Source of the DNA: Oscillospiraceae bacterium
Lineage (GTDB): Bacteria; Bacillota_A; Clostridia; Oscillospirales; Ruminococcaceae
Assembly: GCA_017829075.1 (NCBI GenBank)
Contig: JAGAJA010000107.1
Location: 1-64,000, forward strand
Direction of reading: 5' to 3'
DNA length: 64,000 nucleotides
This document shows, one piece after another, positions 41,332 to 48,672 of the stretch. The notes below the pieces were generated by a model. The model searched no databases. It was not told the origin of the DNA and was given only the letters and a program-made list of their open reading frames with translations. Position numbers and translations under genes: made by a program. The stretch's first letter is position 1; the number at the start of each line of letters is the position of its first letter.

Positions 41332-42102
41332 ATGCTGGTGACCTATGACGGAATAGTTGTCGGACGGCGGGAAATAGGCGAAAATAGCTGCTTTCTGGAT
41401 ATCCTCACCGATGAGCAGGGCATAATCGAAGCCACCGCCCACGGCGCAAAAAAGCTGAACAGCTCGCTGCTCGGCTCGGCGGGTCTGTTTTCCTATGCGA
41501 CATTCTGCCTGAGCAAGAACAAGGAGCGCTATACGGTGAATTCCGCGAAGCCGAAGCGCAGCTTCCACGAGCTTGGCAGCGACATTGAGAAGCTTGCGCT
41601 GGGGTCTTATTTCGCGCAGGCGGTGAAATTCTGCACTCCGCAGGAGCAGGCGCAGGACAGCCTTGTGAGGTTCTTTGCGATAGCGTTATACGAGGCGGAG
41701 ACCGCGCGGACTGCCGCCCGGCTTTCCTGCGTGCGCTCGGCGTTTGAGCTGAGGTATTCCTGTATGCTGGGCTACCGACCGGATCTGCGGGGCTGCTGTA
41801 ACTGCGGCGAGTTTGAGCACGAGGAGATGTTCTTTCTGCCGGACAGCGGCGAGATATTCTGCGGGGACTGCTTTGACAGGAGCTACGGCGGAAGATATTA
41901 TGTCCTTACCCCGGAGATCCTCTCGGCTATGCGGAATATAGTTTATGCGCAGCTAAATCGGGCGTTCAGGTTTTCGCTTTCTGACAGCGGCGCCGCGCTG
42001 CTGGAGAAGATCACGGAGAACTATTTCCTCACAAGAACTGAGCGGACATTTACGGCGCTGGAGTATTTCAAAGGGATCAGACTGCCTTTGAAAACCAACT
42101 GA
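41332..42102 (+). CDS. recO: DNA repair protein RecO
   Basis: 256 residues. It loads RecA with RecR. The N-terminal OB-fold begins YDGIVVGRREIGENS, the helical part follows, and a four-cysteine zinc site is formed by CCNCG and CGDC near residues 163-181. It lies 52 bases after era with GAAAGGGGG before the ATG, at the end of the cluster. Confidence 0.93.
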   Translation: MLVTYDGIVVGRREIGENSCFLDILTDEQGIIEATAHGAKKLNSSLLGSAGLFSYATFCLSKNKERYTVNSAKPKRSFHELGSDIEKLALGSYFAQAVKFCTPQEQAQDSLVRFFAIALYEAETARTAARLSCVRSAFELRYSCMLGYRPDLRGCCNCGEFEHEEMFFLPDSGEIFCGDCFDRSYGGRYYVLTPEILSAMRNIVYAQLNRAFRFSLSDSGAALLEKITENYFLTRTERTFTALEYFKGIRLPLKTN

Positions 42103-42159
42103 AAATGACAAAATCTGTCACAAGGTTATCGGCAATACAGTATTTTTTCACAAAAACTA

Positions 42160-42188
42160 TTGCAAAAATAAAAAAAACGTGGTATAAT
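42160..42188 (+). promoter_or_regulatory. Promoter of the EAL-domain gene
   Basis: TTGCAA at 42160-42165 and TATAAT at 42183-42188, 17 bases apart, with TG before the -10. The stretch from 42174 on (AAAAAACGTGGTATAAT) is nearly identical to the rimP promoter at 46155-46170. Confidence 0.75.
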
Positions 42189-42233
42189 TGTATAAAATAA
42201 AAAAGGAAAAGCAACAGGAGAGGCGGTGTTGAA

Positions 42234-43895
42234 ATGAGCAAAATTACAGAAAAGGATAAAAATCTGTTCATTGAGATGCTTGACAAGGACAAACGGACTC
42301 TGCATTTTATGTGGGACTGTACCGAGGGTACTGTCGCCACGGCGGGCAGTCCTTTGTTTGAAAACGTCAAGGGCGACCCGCTGGATTTCCTGAGGGAAAG
42401 CGGTCTTATCGACCAGCAGTATATTTCCGCATTCAATGTTTTTACCTCCCGTATTGAGGAGGGGATCATCTCCGGAATAGACCGAAACAGCCTGAGCGTT
42501 GAACTTAAAATGAAGTTCACACCGGACGGTGAATATGTTATGAGCGGTTTCTACGTTCATTTCCTGAGAGATAACGACGGAAAGATACTTGCAGTGCACG
42601 GAACAATCAGACCATATTCCCAGAAAGAGATCTTCAACCGCAGGGTGCTGACCGAATTTTCCTCGGACAGAAATCCCGCTATTTTCGGGTCAGAGGTCGG
42701 TGAAATGATAGCGCGCCACCCGGACGAAGAGATCGCGTTCATTCAGTTTGATATTGAGCGCTTCAAGATGATCAACGAGAATTACGGCGTTGAGGCGGGT
42801 GACGAGCTGCTGGCGTTCATCACTGACTCTCTGGCGATGGTATGCAATGAGGAACAGCCGTTCTGCCGGCTTACTGCGGACGTTTTCATGCTGATCACAC
42901 CATTTACGAGCGACGCGGAGCTTCTGGATTTCATTCATCGGCTGGAAAGCCTGCTCACCGGATACAAAGGCATGGATTACCGTCTGATCTTCGGCGTAGC
43001 TATCGCAGAGGACAGAACGCTGCACACCCGCCGCCACGGTGACAATGCGACCATCGCGCGTCAGTCGGTAAAGGGAAATGCGCTGAACAACATCGGCTTC
43101 TTCAACGGCAGAATGAGAACTGAGCTTAAAAAGAAGCAGACAATTGAGGAGGACATGAAGGACGCGCTGCTGGGCAACCAGTTTGTGATGTACCTCCAGC
43201 CGAAATTCAGCATATCCACCGGAAAGATAATCGGCGCTGAGGCGCTGGCTAGGTGGATACACCCGGAGAGGGGAATGATATCCCCGGCGGAGTTCGTTCC
43301 GGTGTTTGAACAGAACGGCTTTATACTTAAGCTTGATCAGTATATCTGGGAGAGCGCCTGCCGGAAAATACGAAGCTGGCTGGACAGCGGAGTTAAGCCG
43401 GTGCCGATTTCAGTGAATATTTCCAGAGAATATGTGCATTCATTTGACGTGGTGGGAGAGCTTGTGCGGCTGGTGAAAAAGTACGATATCCCGGTGCATT
43501 ATCTGGAGCTTGAGATCACCGAATCGGTTGACGCAGAGGGCGTAGGTGACGTTGTAAAGAAGATGAAGAGCGCGGGATTTACCATGCTTATGGACGATTT
43601 CGGATCCGGCTATTCCTCTTTGAATATGCTGAAAACCACCCAGTTTGACGTGCTGAAAATAGACCGCGCGTTCCTGTCGGAATTCATGGAGAGCAGCCGT
43701 GGCAGGAAGATCATTTCCCACACGATCTCCATGTCGCAGGATATCGGTCTGGACATCATCGCGGAGGGCGTAGAAACTCTCGAACAGGCGCAGTTCCTGA
43801 GCAAGTGCGGCTGCGACGCGGCGCAGGGCTTCTATTACTCAAAGCCCGTTACTCAGGAGGAATTCGACAGAAAGCTGTCGACTGTGAATGTGTAA
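42234..43895 (+). CDS. Cyclic di-GMP phosphodiesterase, degenerate GGDEF plus EAL
   Basis: 553 residues, cytoplasmic. Residues 1-130 look like a PAS-type sensor. The GGDEF-like domain (about 135-290) has RLTADVFMLI where an active enzyme has GGDEF, so it should not make c-di-GMP, though it may bind GTP. The EAL domain (about 305-550) keeps EALARW, the Asn of VNISRE, LELEITES, the double Asp of MDDFGSGYSSL, the Lys of LKIDRAF and IIAEGVET, so it should cut c-di-GMP to pGpG. It is a single-gene unit with its own promoter and sits beside no partner that would show its process. Confidence 0.93.
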   Translation: MSKITEKDKNLFIEMLDKDKRTLHFMWDCTEGTVATAGSPLFENVKGDPLDFLRESGLIDQQYISAFNVFTSRIEEGIISGIDRNSLSVELKMKFTPDGEYVMSGFYVHFLRDNDGKILAVHGTIRPYSQKEIFNRRVLTEFSSDRNPAIFGSEVGEMIARHPDEEIAFIQFDIERFKMINENYGVEAGDELLAFITDSLAMVCNEEQPFCRLTADVFMLITPFTSDAELLDFIHRLESLLTGYKGMDYRLIFGVAIAEDRTLHTRRHGDNATIARQSVKGNALNNIGFFNGRMRTELKKKQTIEEDMKDALLGNQFVMYLQPKFSISTGKIIGAEALARWIHPERGMISPAEFVPVFEQNGFILKLDQYIWESACRKIRSWLDSGVKPVPISVNISREYVHSFDVVGELVRLVKKYDIPVHYLELEITESVDAEGVGDVVKKMKSAGFTMLMDDFGSGYSSLNMLKTTQFDVLKIDRAFLSEFMESSRGRKIISHTISMSQDIGLDIIAEGVETLEQAQFLSKCGCDAAQGFYYSKPVTQEEFDRKLSTVNV

Positions 43896-43957
43896 TGCTG
43901 ATTCTTAATCACTTTATAGACTTTGAATATATGTTGATTAGAAATAAAGTATAAAAA

Positions 43958-43992
43958 AACTCCCCGGAACTTATCATTAGCTCCGGGGAGTT
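43958..43992. terminator. Bidirectional terminator between EAL gene and proS
   Basis: AACTCCCCGGA (43958-43968) pairs perfectly with TCCGGGGAGTT (43982-43992). On the minus strand it is followed by seven T residues, fitting proS termination 13 bases after its stop; on the plus strand by a shorter T-run. Confidence 0.9.
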
Positions 43993-44004
43993 TGCTATGC
44001 GTAA

Positions 44005-45726
44005 TTAATCGGATATTTTCATCATTTCAGCGATGTGCTGCTGAACTTTATCTGCGACCTCAGCCGGAGCGAGCTTTTCACTGAAGCTCTTGTCACGGGC
44101 GGAGATCTCGATTACGCCGTCCTTGAGATTGCGCGGGCTTACGATAACTCTAAGCGGAACTCCCAGCAGGTCTGCGTCGGAGAACATTACACCGGCGCTT
44201 ACCGCACGGTCGTCGTAGATAACCTCAACTCCGCGCTTCTGAAGCTCCTCGTAGAGCGCGTCAGCCTTTTCCTTTACCTCCGGATCGTCGGCGCGTACAG
44301 CGCAGATGTGAACCTGCCACGGCGCGATAGCCATAGGCCAGATAGGACCGTAGTCATCGTGATGAACCTCGCATACGGAAGCCGCAAGTCTGCCCACGCC
44401 TATGCCGTAGCAGCCCATGATCGGGGTCTGCGCGTTTCCGTCCTTGTCAAGATAGGTCATGCCCATGCTCTTAGTGTACTTTGTACCGAGCTGGAAGATG
44501 TTTCCTACCTCGATTCCGCGGGAAATAGTGATGTGCTTTTTGCCGCACTTGGGGCAGATACCGCCCTCAATTATCTTTGCAAAATCGTGGTACTCTGCGC
44601 CGGGAACATCACGGCTGATGTCAAGTCCGGTGTAGTGGTATTCCTCCTTGTTTGCGCCGCAGGAGAGGTTGTTGGTGTTCTGGAGGGACTTGTCGAACAG
44701 CACGGTCATTCCCTCAGGAAGTCCCACAGGCCCGATGTAGCCTGCGTTCAGACCACATTCCGGAGTAATTACCGCCGGGTGGATATCGCAGCCGAGGTAG
44801 TTTGTGAGCTTTGTTTCGTTGATGTCGAGGTCGCCGCGGATAAATACCACAACATAGCTGTCGTCCTGATTTCTCTGGTAAACCACTGCCTTGCAGCTCT
44901 TTTCTGTCGGAGATTTCAGGAAATTGCAGATATCCTCAATTGTGTGTACGTCCGGGGTATAGACCTCGGTCAGAGGCTGGCTCTCCGGGTCGCGGGTGTT
45001 TTCGATAATGCTCTCGGCAGCCTCCATATTTGCGCGGAAGCCGCAGTCCTTGCATATTGCGATAGAATCCTCACCGATAGGAGTGAGCAGCATGAACTCA
45101 TGAGAAATGCTGCCGCCCATCATGCCGGAGTCGGAGGCAACGGAGATGACCTCCGGAATGCCTGCGCGGGCGTAGATCCTCTCGTATGCCTTGTGGCACT
45201 TCATATAGTATTCCTCAAGATCCTCCTGAGAGGTGTGGAAGGAATACGCGTCCTTCATGGTGAATTCGCGCACACGGATAAGTCCGCCGCGGGGACGCGC
45301 TTCATCGCGGAATTTCGTCTGGATCTGGTAGATCATGAACGGATATTTTGTGTAGCTGTTTGCGTACTCCCGGACAAGCTGCACCGCTGCTTCCTCGTGG
45401 GTCATTCCGAGAACCATCTGCGCGCGGTTTCTGTCGGTGAAGCGCAGCAGCTCGCTTCCAATGCTCTCATATCTGCCGGATTCCTGCCAGAGGGTCGCGG
45501 GCATTACCACCGGGAACTGGACTTCCTGACCGTCGATGGCGTCCATTTCCTCCCGGATTATCTGCTCGATTTTGCGGGTAATGCGCTTTAACGGCATATA
45601 GCTGGAGAAGATGCCGTTTGCGACATACTTCATGTAGCCGCCGCGGATCATAAGTGCATGGCTGTCGATCTGACAGTCGGAGGGGCGCTGTTTGAAGCGG
45701 TCGCCCACAAGCTTTTCAAGTTTCAT
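44005..45726 (-). CDS. proS: Proline--tRNA ligase, bacterial type
   Basis: 573 residues, the length of the bacterial type with an inserted editing domain (about 225-400). It charges tRNA-Pro. Motif 2 lies in YQIQTKFRDEARPRGGLIR, motif 3 in GCYGIGVGRL, and the class II core start is SHALMIRGGYMKYVANG. The C-terminal anticodon domain is complete (QVHICAVRADD). AAGGAA lies before the ATG. It is preceded by a T-box leader, so uncharged tRNA-Pro should turn it on. Confidence 0.97.
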   Translation of the reverse strand: MKLEKLVGDRFKQRPSDCQIDSHALMIRGGYMKYVANGIFSSYMPLKRITRKIEQIIREEMDAIDGQEVQFPVVMPATLWQESGRYESIGSELLRFTDRNRAQMVLGMTHEEAAVQLVREYANSYTKYPFMIYQIQTKFRDEARPRGGLIRVREFTMKDAYSFHTSQEDLEEYYMKCHKAYERIYARAGIPEVISVASDSGMMGGSISHEFMLLTPIGEDSIAICKDCGFRANMEAAESIIENTRDPESQPLTEVYTPDVHTIEDICNFLKSPTEKSCKAVVYQRNQDDSYVVVFIRGDLDINETKLTNYLGCDIHPAVITPECGLNAGYIGPVGLPEGMTVLFDKSLQNTNNLSCGANKEEYHYTGLDISRDVPGAEYHDFAKIIEGGICPKCGKKHITISRGIEVGNIFQLGTKYTKSMGMTYLDKDGNAQTPIMGCYGIGVGRLAASVCEVHHDDYGPIWPMAIAPWQVHICAVRADDPEVKEKADALYEELQKRGVEVIYDDRAVSAGVMFSDADLLGVPLRVIVSPRNLKDGVIEISARDKSFSEKLAPAEVADKVQQHIAEMMKISD

Positions 45727-45766
45727 TTCGTGTAGTTCCTTTCCTTTTTAGAATTCGTAAGAATAC

Positions 45767-46033
45767 AAAAAGCCCCAAGCCGTCTGGCTCAGGGCGAACT
45801 TAACCTAGTCCGTGTTACCACCTGAATTCGGGCGAAAGCCCGCTCTCAGCGTCAGAAACGCTTTTCTCGCTAACGGGAGATACCGGCGCCGCTTACTGCC
45901 GGGGATAATCCGGGTTCCGGGCGCAGCTCAAAGACGGGTTCGGCAGTCCTTCAATAACGGCTCGCACCTGCCGCCGTTTCTCTGAAAAATCGGAACTGTC
46001 TACTGTTTCTTGTCACAGCTTTTCGTATTCACT
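45767..46033 (-). ncRNA. T-box leader of proS
   Basis: On the minus strand the T-box AGGTGGTAACACGGAC lies at 45808-45823. The terminator is GCCCTGAGCC/GGCTTGGGGC (45772-45795) followed by TTTTT. Several stems precede the T-box. A candidate proline specifier CCC lies at 45936-45938 within GAACCCG; another GAACCCG occurs at about 45911-45917, so the codon is not resolved. The leader fills the gap between proS and its promoter. Confidence 0.93.
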
Positions 46034-46039
46034 GGAATG

Positions 46040-46068
46040 ATTATAGCACGATTTCTGGGAATTGTCAA
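46040..46068 (-). promoter_or_regulatory. Consensus promoter of the proS T-box transcript
   Basis: On the minus strand TTGACA (46063-46068) and TATAAT (46040-46045) with 17 bases between, both hexamers perfect. Confidence 0.88.
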
Positions 46069-46141
46069 GGGCGATATTAAAATAGAGCCGCATTATATTG
46101 TATTTATCATATATTTTTACGCAGATTTTTCAAAAAACCTA

Positions 46142-46170
46142 TTGATTTTCTGAAAAAAACGTGGTATAAT
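46142..46170 (+). promoter_or_regulatory. Promoter of the rimP-nusA-infB operon
   Basis: TTGATT at 46142-46147 and TATAAT at 46165-46170, 17 bases apart, with the extended TGG before the -10. It shares the run AAAAAACGTGGTATAAT with the EAL gene promoter. Confidence 0.8.
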
Positions 46171-46193
46171 ACTAGAGTAAGATAGATTAGACT

Positions 46194-46220
46194 AAAGACT
46201 GGGGTTTCGCTCCGGTCTTT
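46194..46220 (+). promoter_or_regulatory. Leader hairpin of the rimP-nusA operon
   Basis: AAAGACTGGGG (46194-46204) pairs with CTCCGGTCTTT (46210-46220, two G-U pairs) around TTTCG, and is followed by AAGTTTT. It lies about 17 bases after the likely transcript start. It may be an attenuator, a site for autocontrol by NusA, or a stabilising 5' stem. Confidence 0.6.
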
Positions 46221-46288
46221 AAGTTTTGATAGGGGATTTTTTCGGAATTGCTCCGGAGTTTCCCACTCAACAGAAAGGAGCTGTATCA

Positions 46289-46795
46289 ATGGCACTTGCA
46301 AAGGGCTTCAGCGCGATCGAAGCGGCGGCTGAGGCTGCGGTAAGACCGATAGTTGAGAGCCACGGCTATACGCTGTGGGACGTCTGGTTCGCCAAAGAGG
46401 GCGCGAAGTGGTATCTGCGCATCTTCATCGACAAGCCGGAGGGTATCTCCATTGATGATTGCGAGTCGATAGACGGGCTGATAAACGCCGAGATCGACAA
46501 GCAGTACTTTATCGACAGGATAGATTACCTTGAGGTCGGCTCGGCGGGACTTGAGCGTCCCGTAAGGCGGCTTGCCCAGCTTGAACCGTCGATAGGAAAG
46601 AAAATAAAGGTCAAGACCTACAAGCTGTGCGAGGGAGTTCCGTCAAAGGCTTTCAGCGGCGTCCTTGCGGGATTTGACGGAGAAAAAATTACGGTTACAG
46701 GAGATTTCGGGGAGGCTTCGCTGCCTGTCGCCGAGGTTTCTGCAATAAATTATGACGATTTTGACGATTACGACCTGCTGAAAGGCGGAGAGTGA
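46289..46795 (+). CDS. rimP: Ribosome maturation factor RimP
   Basis: 168 residues. It acts in early 30S assembly. The N-terminal domain has GYTLWDVWFAKEGAKWYLRIFID and the family motif VGSAGLERPVRR near residue 85; the C-terminal SH3-like domain follows. ATG 46289 comes after AAAGGAG; the frame is open upstream to 46226 without a site. It heads the nusA-infB operon, its usual place. Confidence 0.96.
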   Translation: MALAKGFSAIEAAAEAAVRPIVESHGYTLWDVWFAKEGAKWYLRIFIDKPEGISIDDCESIDGLINAEIDKQYFIDRIDYLEVGSAGLERPVRRLAQLEPSIGKKIKVKTYKLCEGVPSKAFSGVLAGFDGEKITVTGDFGEASLPVAEVSAINYDDFDDYDLLKGGE

Positions 46796-46835
46796 TTGCG
46801 GCTTACTATTTTATTTAACGGAGGAATAACGGAAA

Positions 46836-48074
46836 ATGGCTAAGAAAAAGGCACAGCCTAAGGACGACATCAAGGATTTTTTCATTGCGCTGGCTGACTA
46901 CGCAAAGGAAAAGGGAATCAGCGAGGACGTTTTTGTTTCTAAGATCAAGAACGCTATCGAAAAGAGCCTGAAAACCAATATGCACCTTGAGGATAAGGAC
47001 AGCGAGGTGGTTTTCGTAAATATCGACCTTGAAAAGGAAATATTCGACGTAAGCGTACTTAAAGAGGTCATCGAGGTAGTTGATACCCTGTACGAGCCGG
47101 AGATTGAGATAGTTCTTGAGGAAGCGCGCAAGATCAATCCCGCGGTTGAAGTCGGCGACAAGATCAGAGTTCCGATTGACACCCACGAATTCAAGAGAAT
47201 TGCCGCGAAGAACGCAAAGGATCTCATCAAGCAGGGCTTCCGCGATGTAGAGCGTCAGCAGCTCAGCGAGATGTGGGGCGCTTATGAGAACGAGGCGGTT
47301 TCCGCCGAGGTAACTAAGATCGAGCCTAAGACCGGACACGCTACCATTGAAGTGAACCACAATGAAGTCCTCCTCATGAGAGCCGACCAGATACCCGGCG
47401 AAACTCTCCATGTCGGCGATATCATCAAGGTATTCATCACCGGCGTTTCAAAGGAGTACAAGGAGGGCGCAAAGAAGCAGTCACTGCGCATCACCAGAAC
47501 GGACAAGGGACTTATCAAGCGCCTGTTTGAGCTGGAATGCCCGGAGATCTATGACGGAACTGTTGAGATCAAGTCGGTAAGCCGCGCACCCGGTTCCCGC
47601 TCCAAGATCGCGGTCATCAGCAACGACCCGAACGTTGACGCAGTGGGCGCCTGCATCGGTACTCAGAAGAGCAGAATTAATGCGGTAACTAAGGAGCTAA
47701 AGGGCGAAAAGGTGGACGTTGTTCTTTACAGCGAGGATCCGGAGGAGTTCATCAAGCAGGCTCTGAAGCCCGCAGAGGTTCTCAGAGTAGTAATAAACGA
47801 CCCGAAGGTAAGAGCTTGCAAGGCTATCGTTCCCGACAATCAGCTTTCGCTTGCGATCGGCAACAAGGGTCAGAACGCTCTGCTGGCGGCAAAGCTTACC
47901 GGATTTAAGATCGACATAAAGGCAGAGAGCAAGGTAACTCCTGAGGATCTGGAGGTAATTGAATACCCTCCTGAGGAGGAAGAGCCTGAGCTTTCCGAGG
48001 ACGAGCAGAACGCGCAGACCGAAGCCGCAGGCGAGCCTGTGGAGGCTGCCGCTGAGGTTCAGCAGGAGAATTAA
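46836..48074 (+). CDS. nusA: Transcription termination/antitermination factor NusA
   Basis: 412 residues. It binds RNA polymerase and nascent RNA and tunes pausing and termination. The N-terminal polymerase-binding domain (about 1-125), S1 domain (about 135-205, GHATIEVNHNEVLLMRADQ), and two KH domains (about 230-345, with APGSRSKIAVIS and LSLAIGNKGQNALLAAKLTG) are complete. The tail is acidic (PPEEEEPELSEDEQ) and lacks the extra repeats of the E. coli protein, as in other Firmicutes. GGAGG precedes the ATG. Confidence 0.97.
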   Translation: MAKKKAQPKDDIKDFFIALADYAKEKGISEDVFVSKIKNAIEKSLKTNMHLEDKDSEVVFVNIDLEKEIFDVSVLKEVIEVVDTLYEPEIEIVLEEARKINPAVEVGDKIRVPIDTHEFKRIAAKNAKDLIKQGFRDVERQQLSEMWGAYENEAVSAEVTKIEPKTGHATIEVNHNEVLLMRADQIPGETLHVGDIIKVFITGVSKEYKEGAKKQSLRITRTDKGLIKRLFELECPEIYDGTVEIKSVSRAPGSRSKIAVISNDPNVDAVGACIGTQKSRINAVTKELKGEKVDVVLYSEDPEEFIKQALKPAEVLRVVINDPKVRACKAIVPDNQLSLAIGNKGQNALLAAKLTGFKIDIKAESKVTPEDLEVIEYPPEEEEPELSEDEQNAQTEAAGEPVEAAAEVQQEN

Positions 48075-48084
48075 GGAGCGATTT

Positions 48085-48354
48085 ATGCAGGAAAAGCACA
48101 TTCCGCTGCGTAAGTGCATAGGCTGCGGTGAAATGATAGGAAAAAAGGGCGCTGTGAGGATAGTCCGCAGCAAGGACGGAGAGATCTCCGTTGACCTCAC
48201 AGGGAAAAAAGCCGGGCGCGGCGCATATCTTTGCAGGAGCGTTTCCTGCATGGAGCTTGCCAGAAAGGGAAGAAAGCTGGAACGCGGGCTGAAATGCGCC
48301 ATACCCGATGAGATATACGAAACTTTAGAGAAGGAGCTGACCTCGGATAAATAA
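48085..48354 (+). CDS. ylxR: YlxR family RNA-binding protein (DUF448)
   Basis: 89 residues. The signature LRKCIGCGEMIGKKGAVRIV and GKKAGRGAYLCRS is intact. The family is a small basic RNA-binding fold found between nusA and infB; Bacillus members also bind the RnpA/RNase P complex or the chromosome, so its role is not settled. ATG 48085 follows AAGGAG. It overlaps the next gene by eight bases. Confidence 0.95.
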   Translation: MQEKHIPLRKCIGCGEMIGKKGAVRIVRSKDGEISVDLTGKKAGRGAYLCRSVSCMELARKGRKLERGLKCAIPDEIYETLEKELTSDK

Positions 48355-48655
48355 GGAACTTTCGACGATCTGCCTTTGCCGCCGCGCGGGAAAGCTGATA
48401 CTCGGCTTTGACGCGGTCGTGCAGGAAATATCCTCGCCGAAATCGAAAGCGGCGGGAATAATTCTGGCGGCGGACGTGTCGCCCAAGACCGAAAAGGAGA
48501 TCCGCTTTGAGGCGGAAAAACACGGCACGCCAGTCGTTCGCGGGGATTTCTCAATGGACGACGCAAAGGACGCTGTCGGAAAGCGTTCCGGCATTTTTCT
48601 GGTGCTGGACGCGGGATTATACGGCTCTATTACAAAACATATAGAAGATAACTAG
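48347..48655 (+). CDS. ylxQ: YlxQ, L7Ae-family ribosome-associated protein, likely ATA start
   Basis: About 102 residues. L7Ae/L30e-type proteins bind kink-turn RNA. The N-terminus in this frame, [19 protein letters not shown], fits the family exactly (LGLARRAGKLxxG). No ATG, GTG or TTG exists in frame before GTG 48419, which would remove this conserved part; the frame opens at 48341 after a TGA. ATA at 48347 gives the expected N-terminus and lies ten bases after AAGGAG. So translation probably starts at ATA, perhaps helped by coupling to ylxR, which ends at 48354. The end is secure. Confidence 0.85.
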   Translation: MNKELSTICLCRRAGKLILGFDAVVQEISSPKSKAAGIILAADVSPKTEKEIRFEAEKHGTPVVRGDFSMDDAKDAVGKRSGIFLVLDAGLYGSITKHIEDN

Positions 48656-48672
48656 TATGGAGGAAAGTTACA

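Noticed and set aside
44035..45591. Long plus-strand open frame opposite proS
   Set aside because: Antisense shadow of a highly conserved gene; no ribosome site or family likeness.
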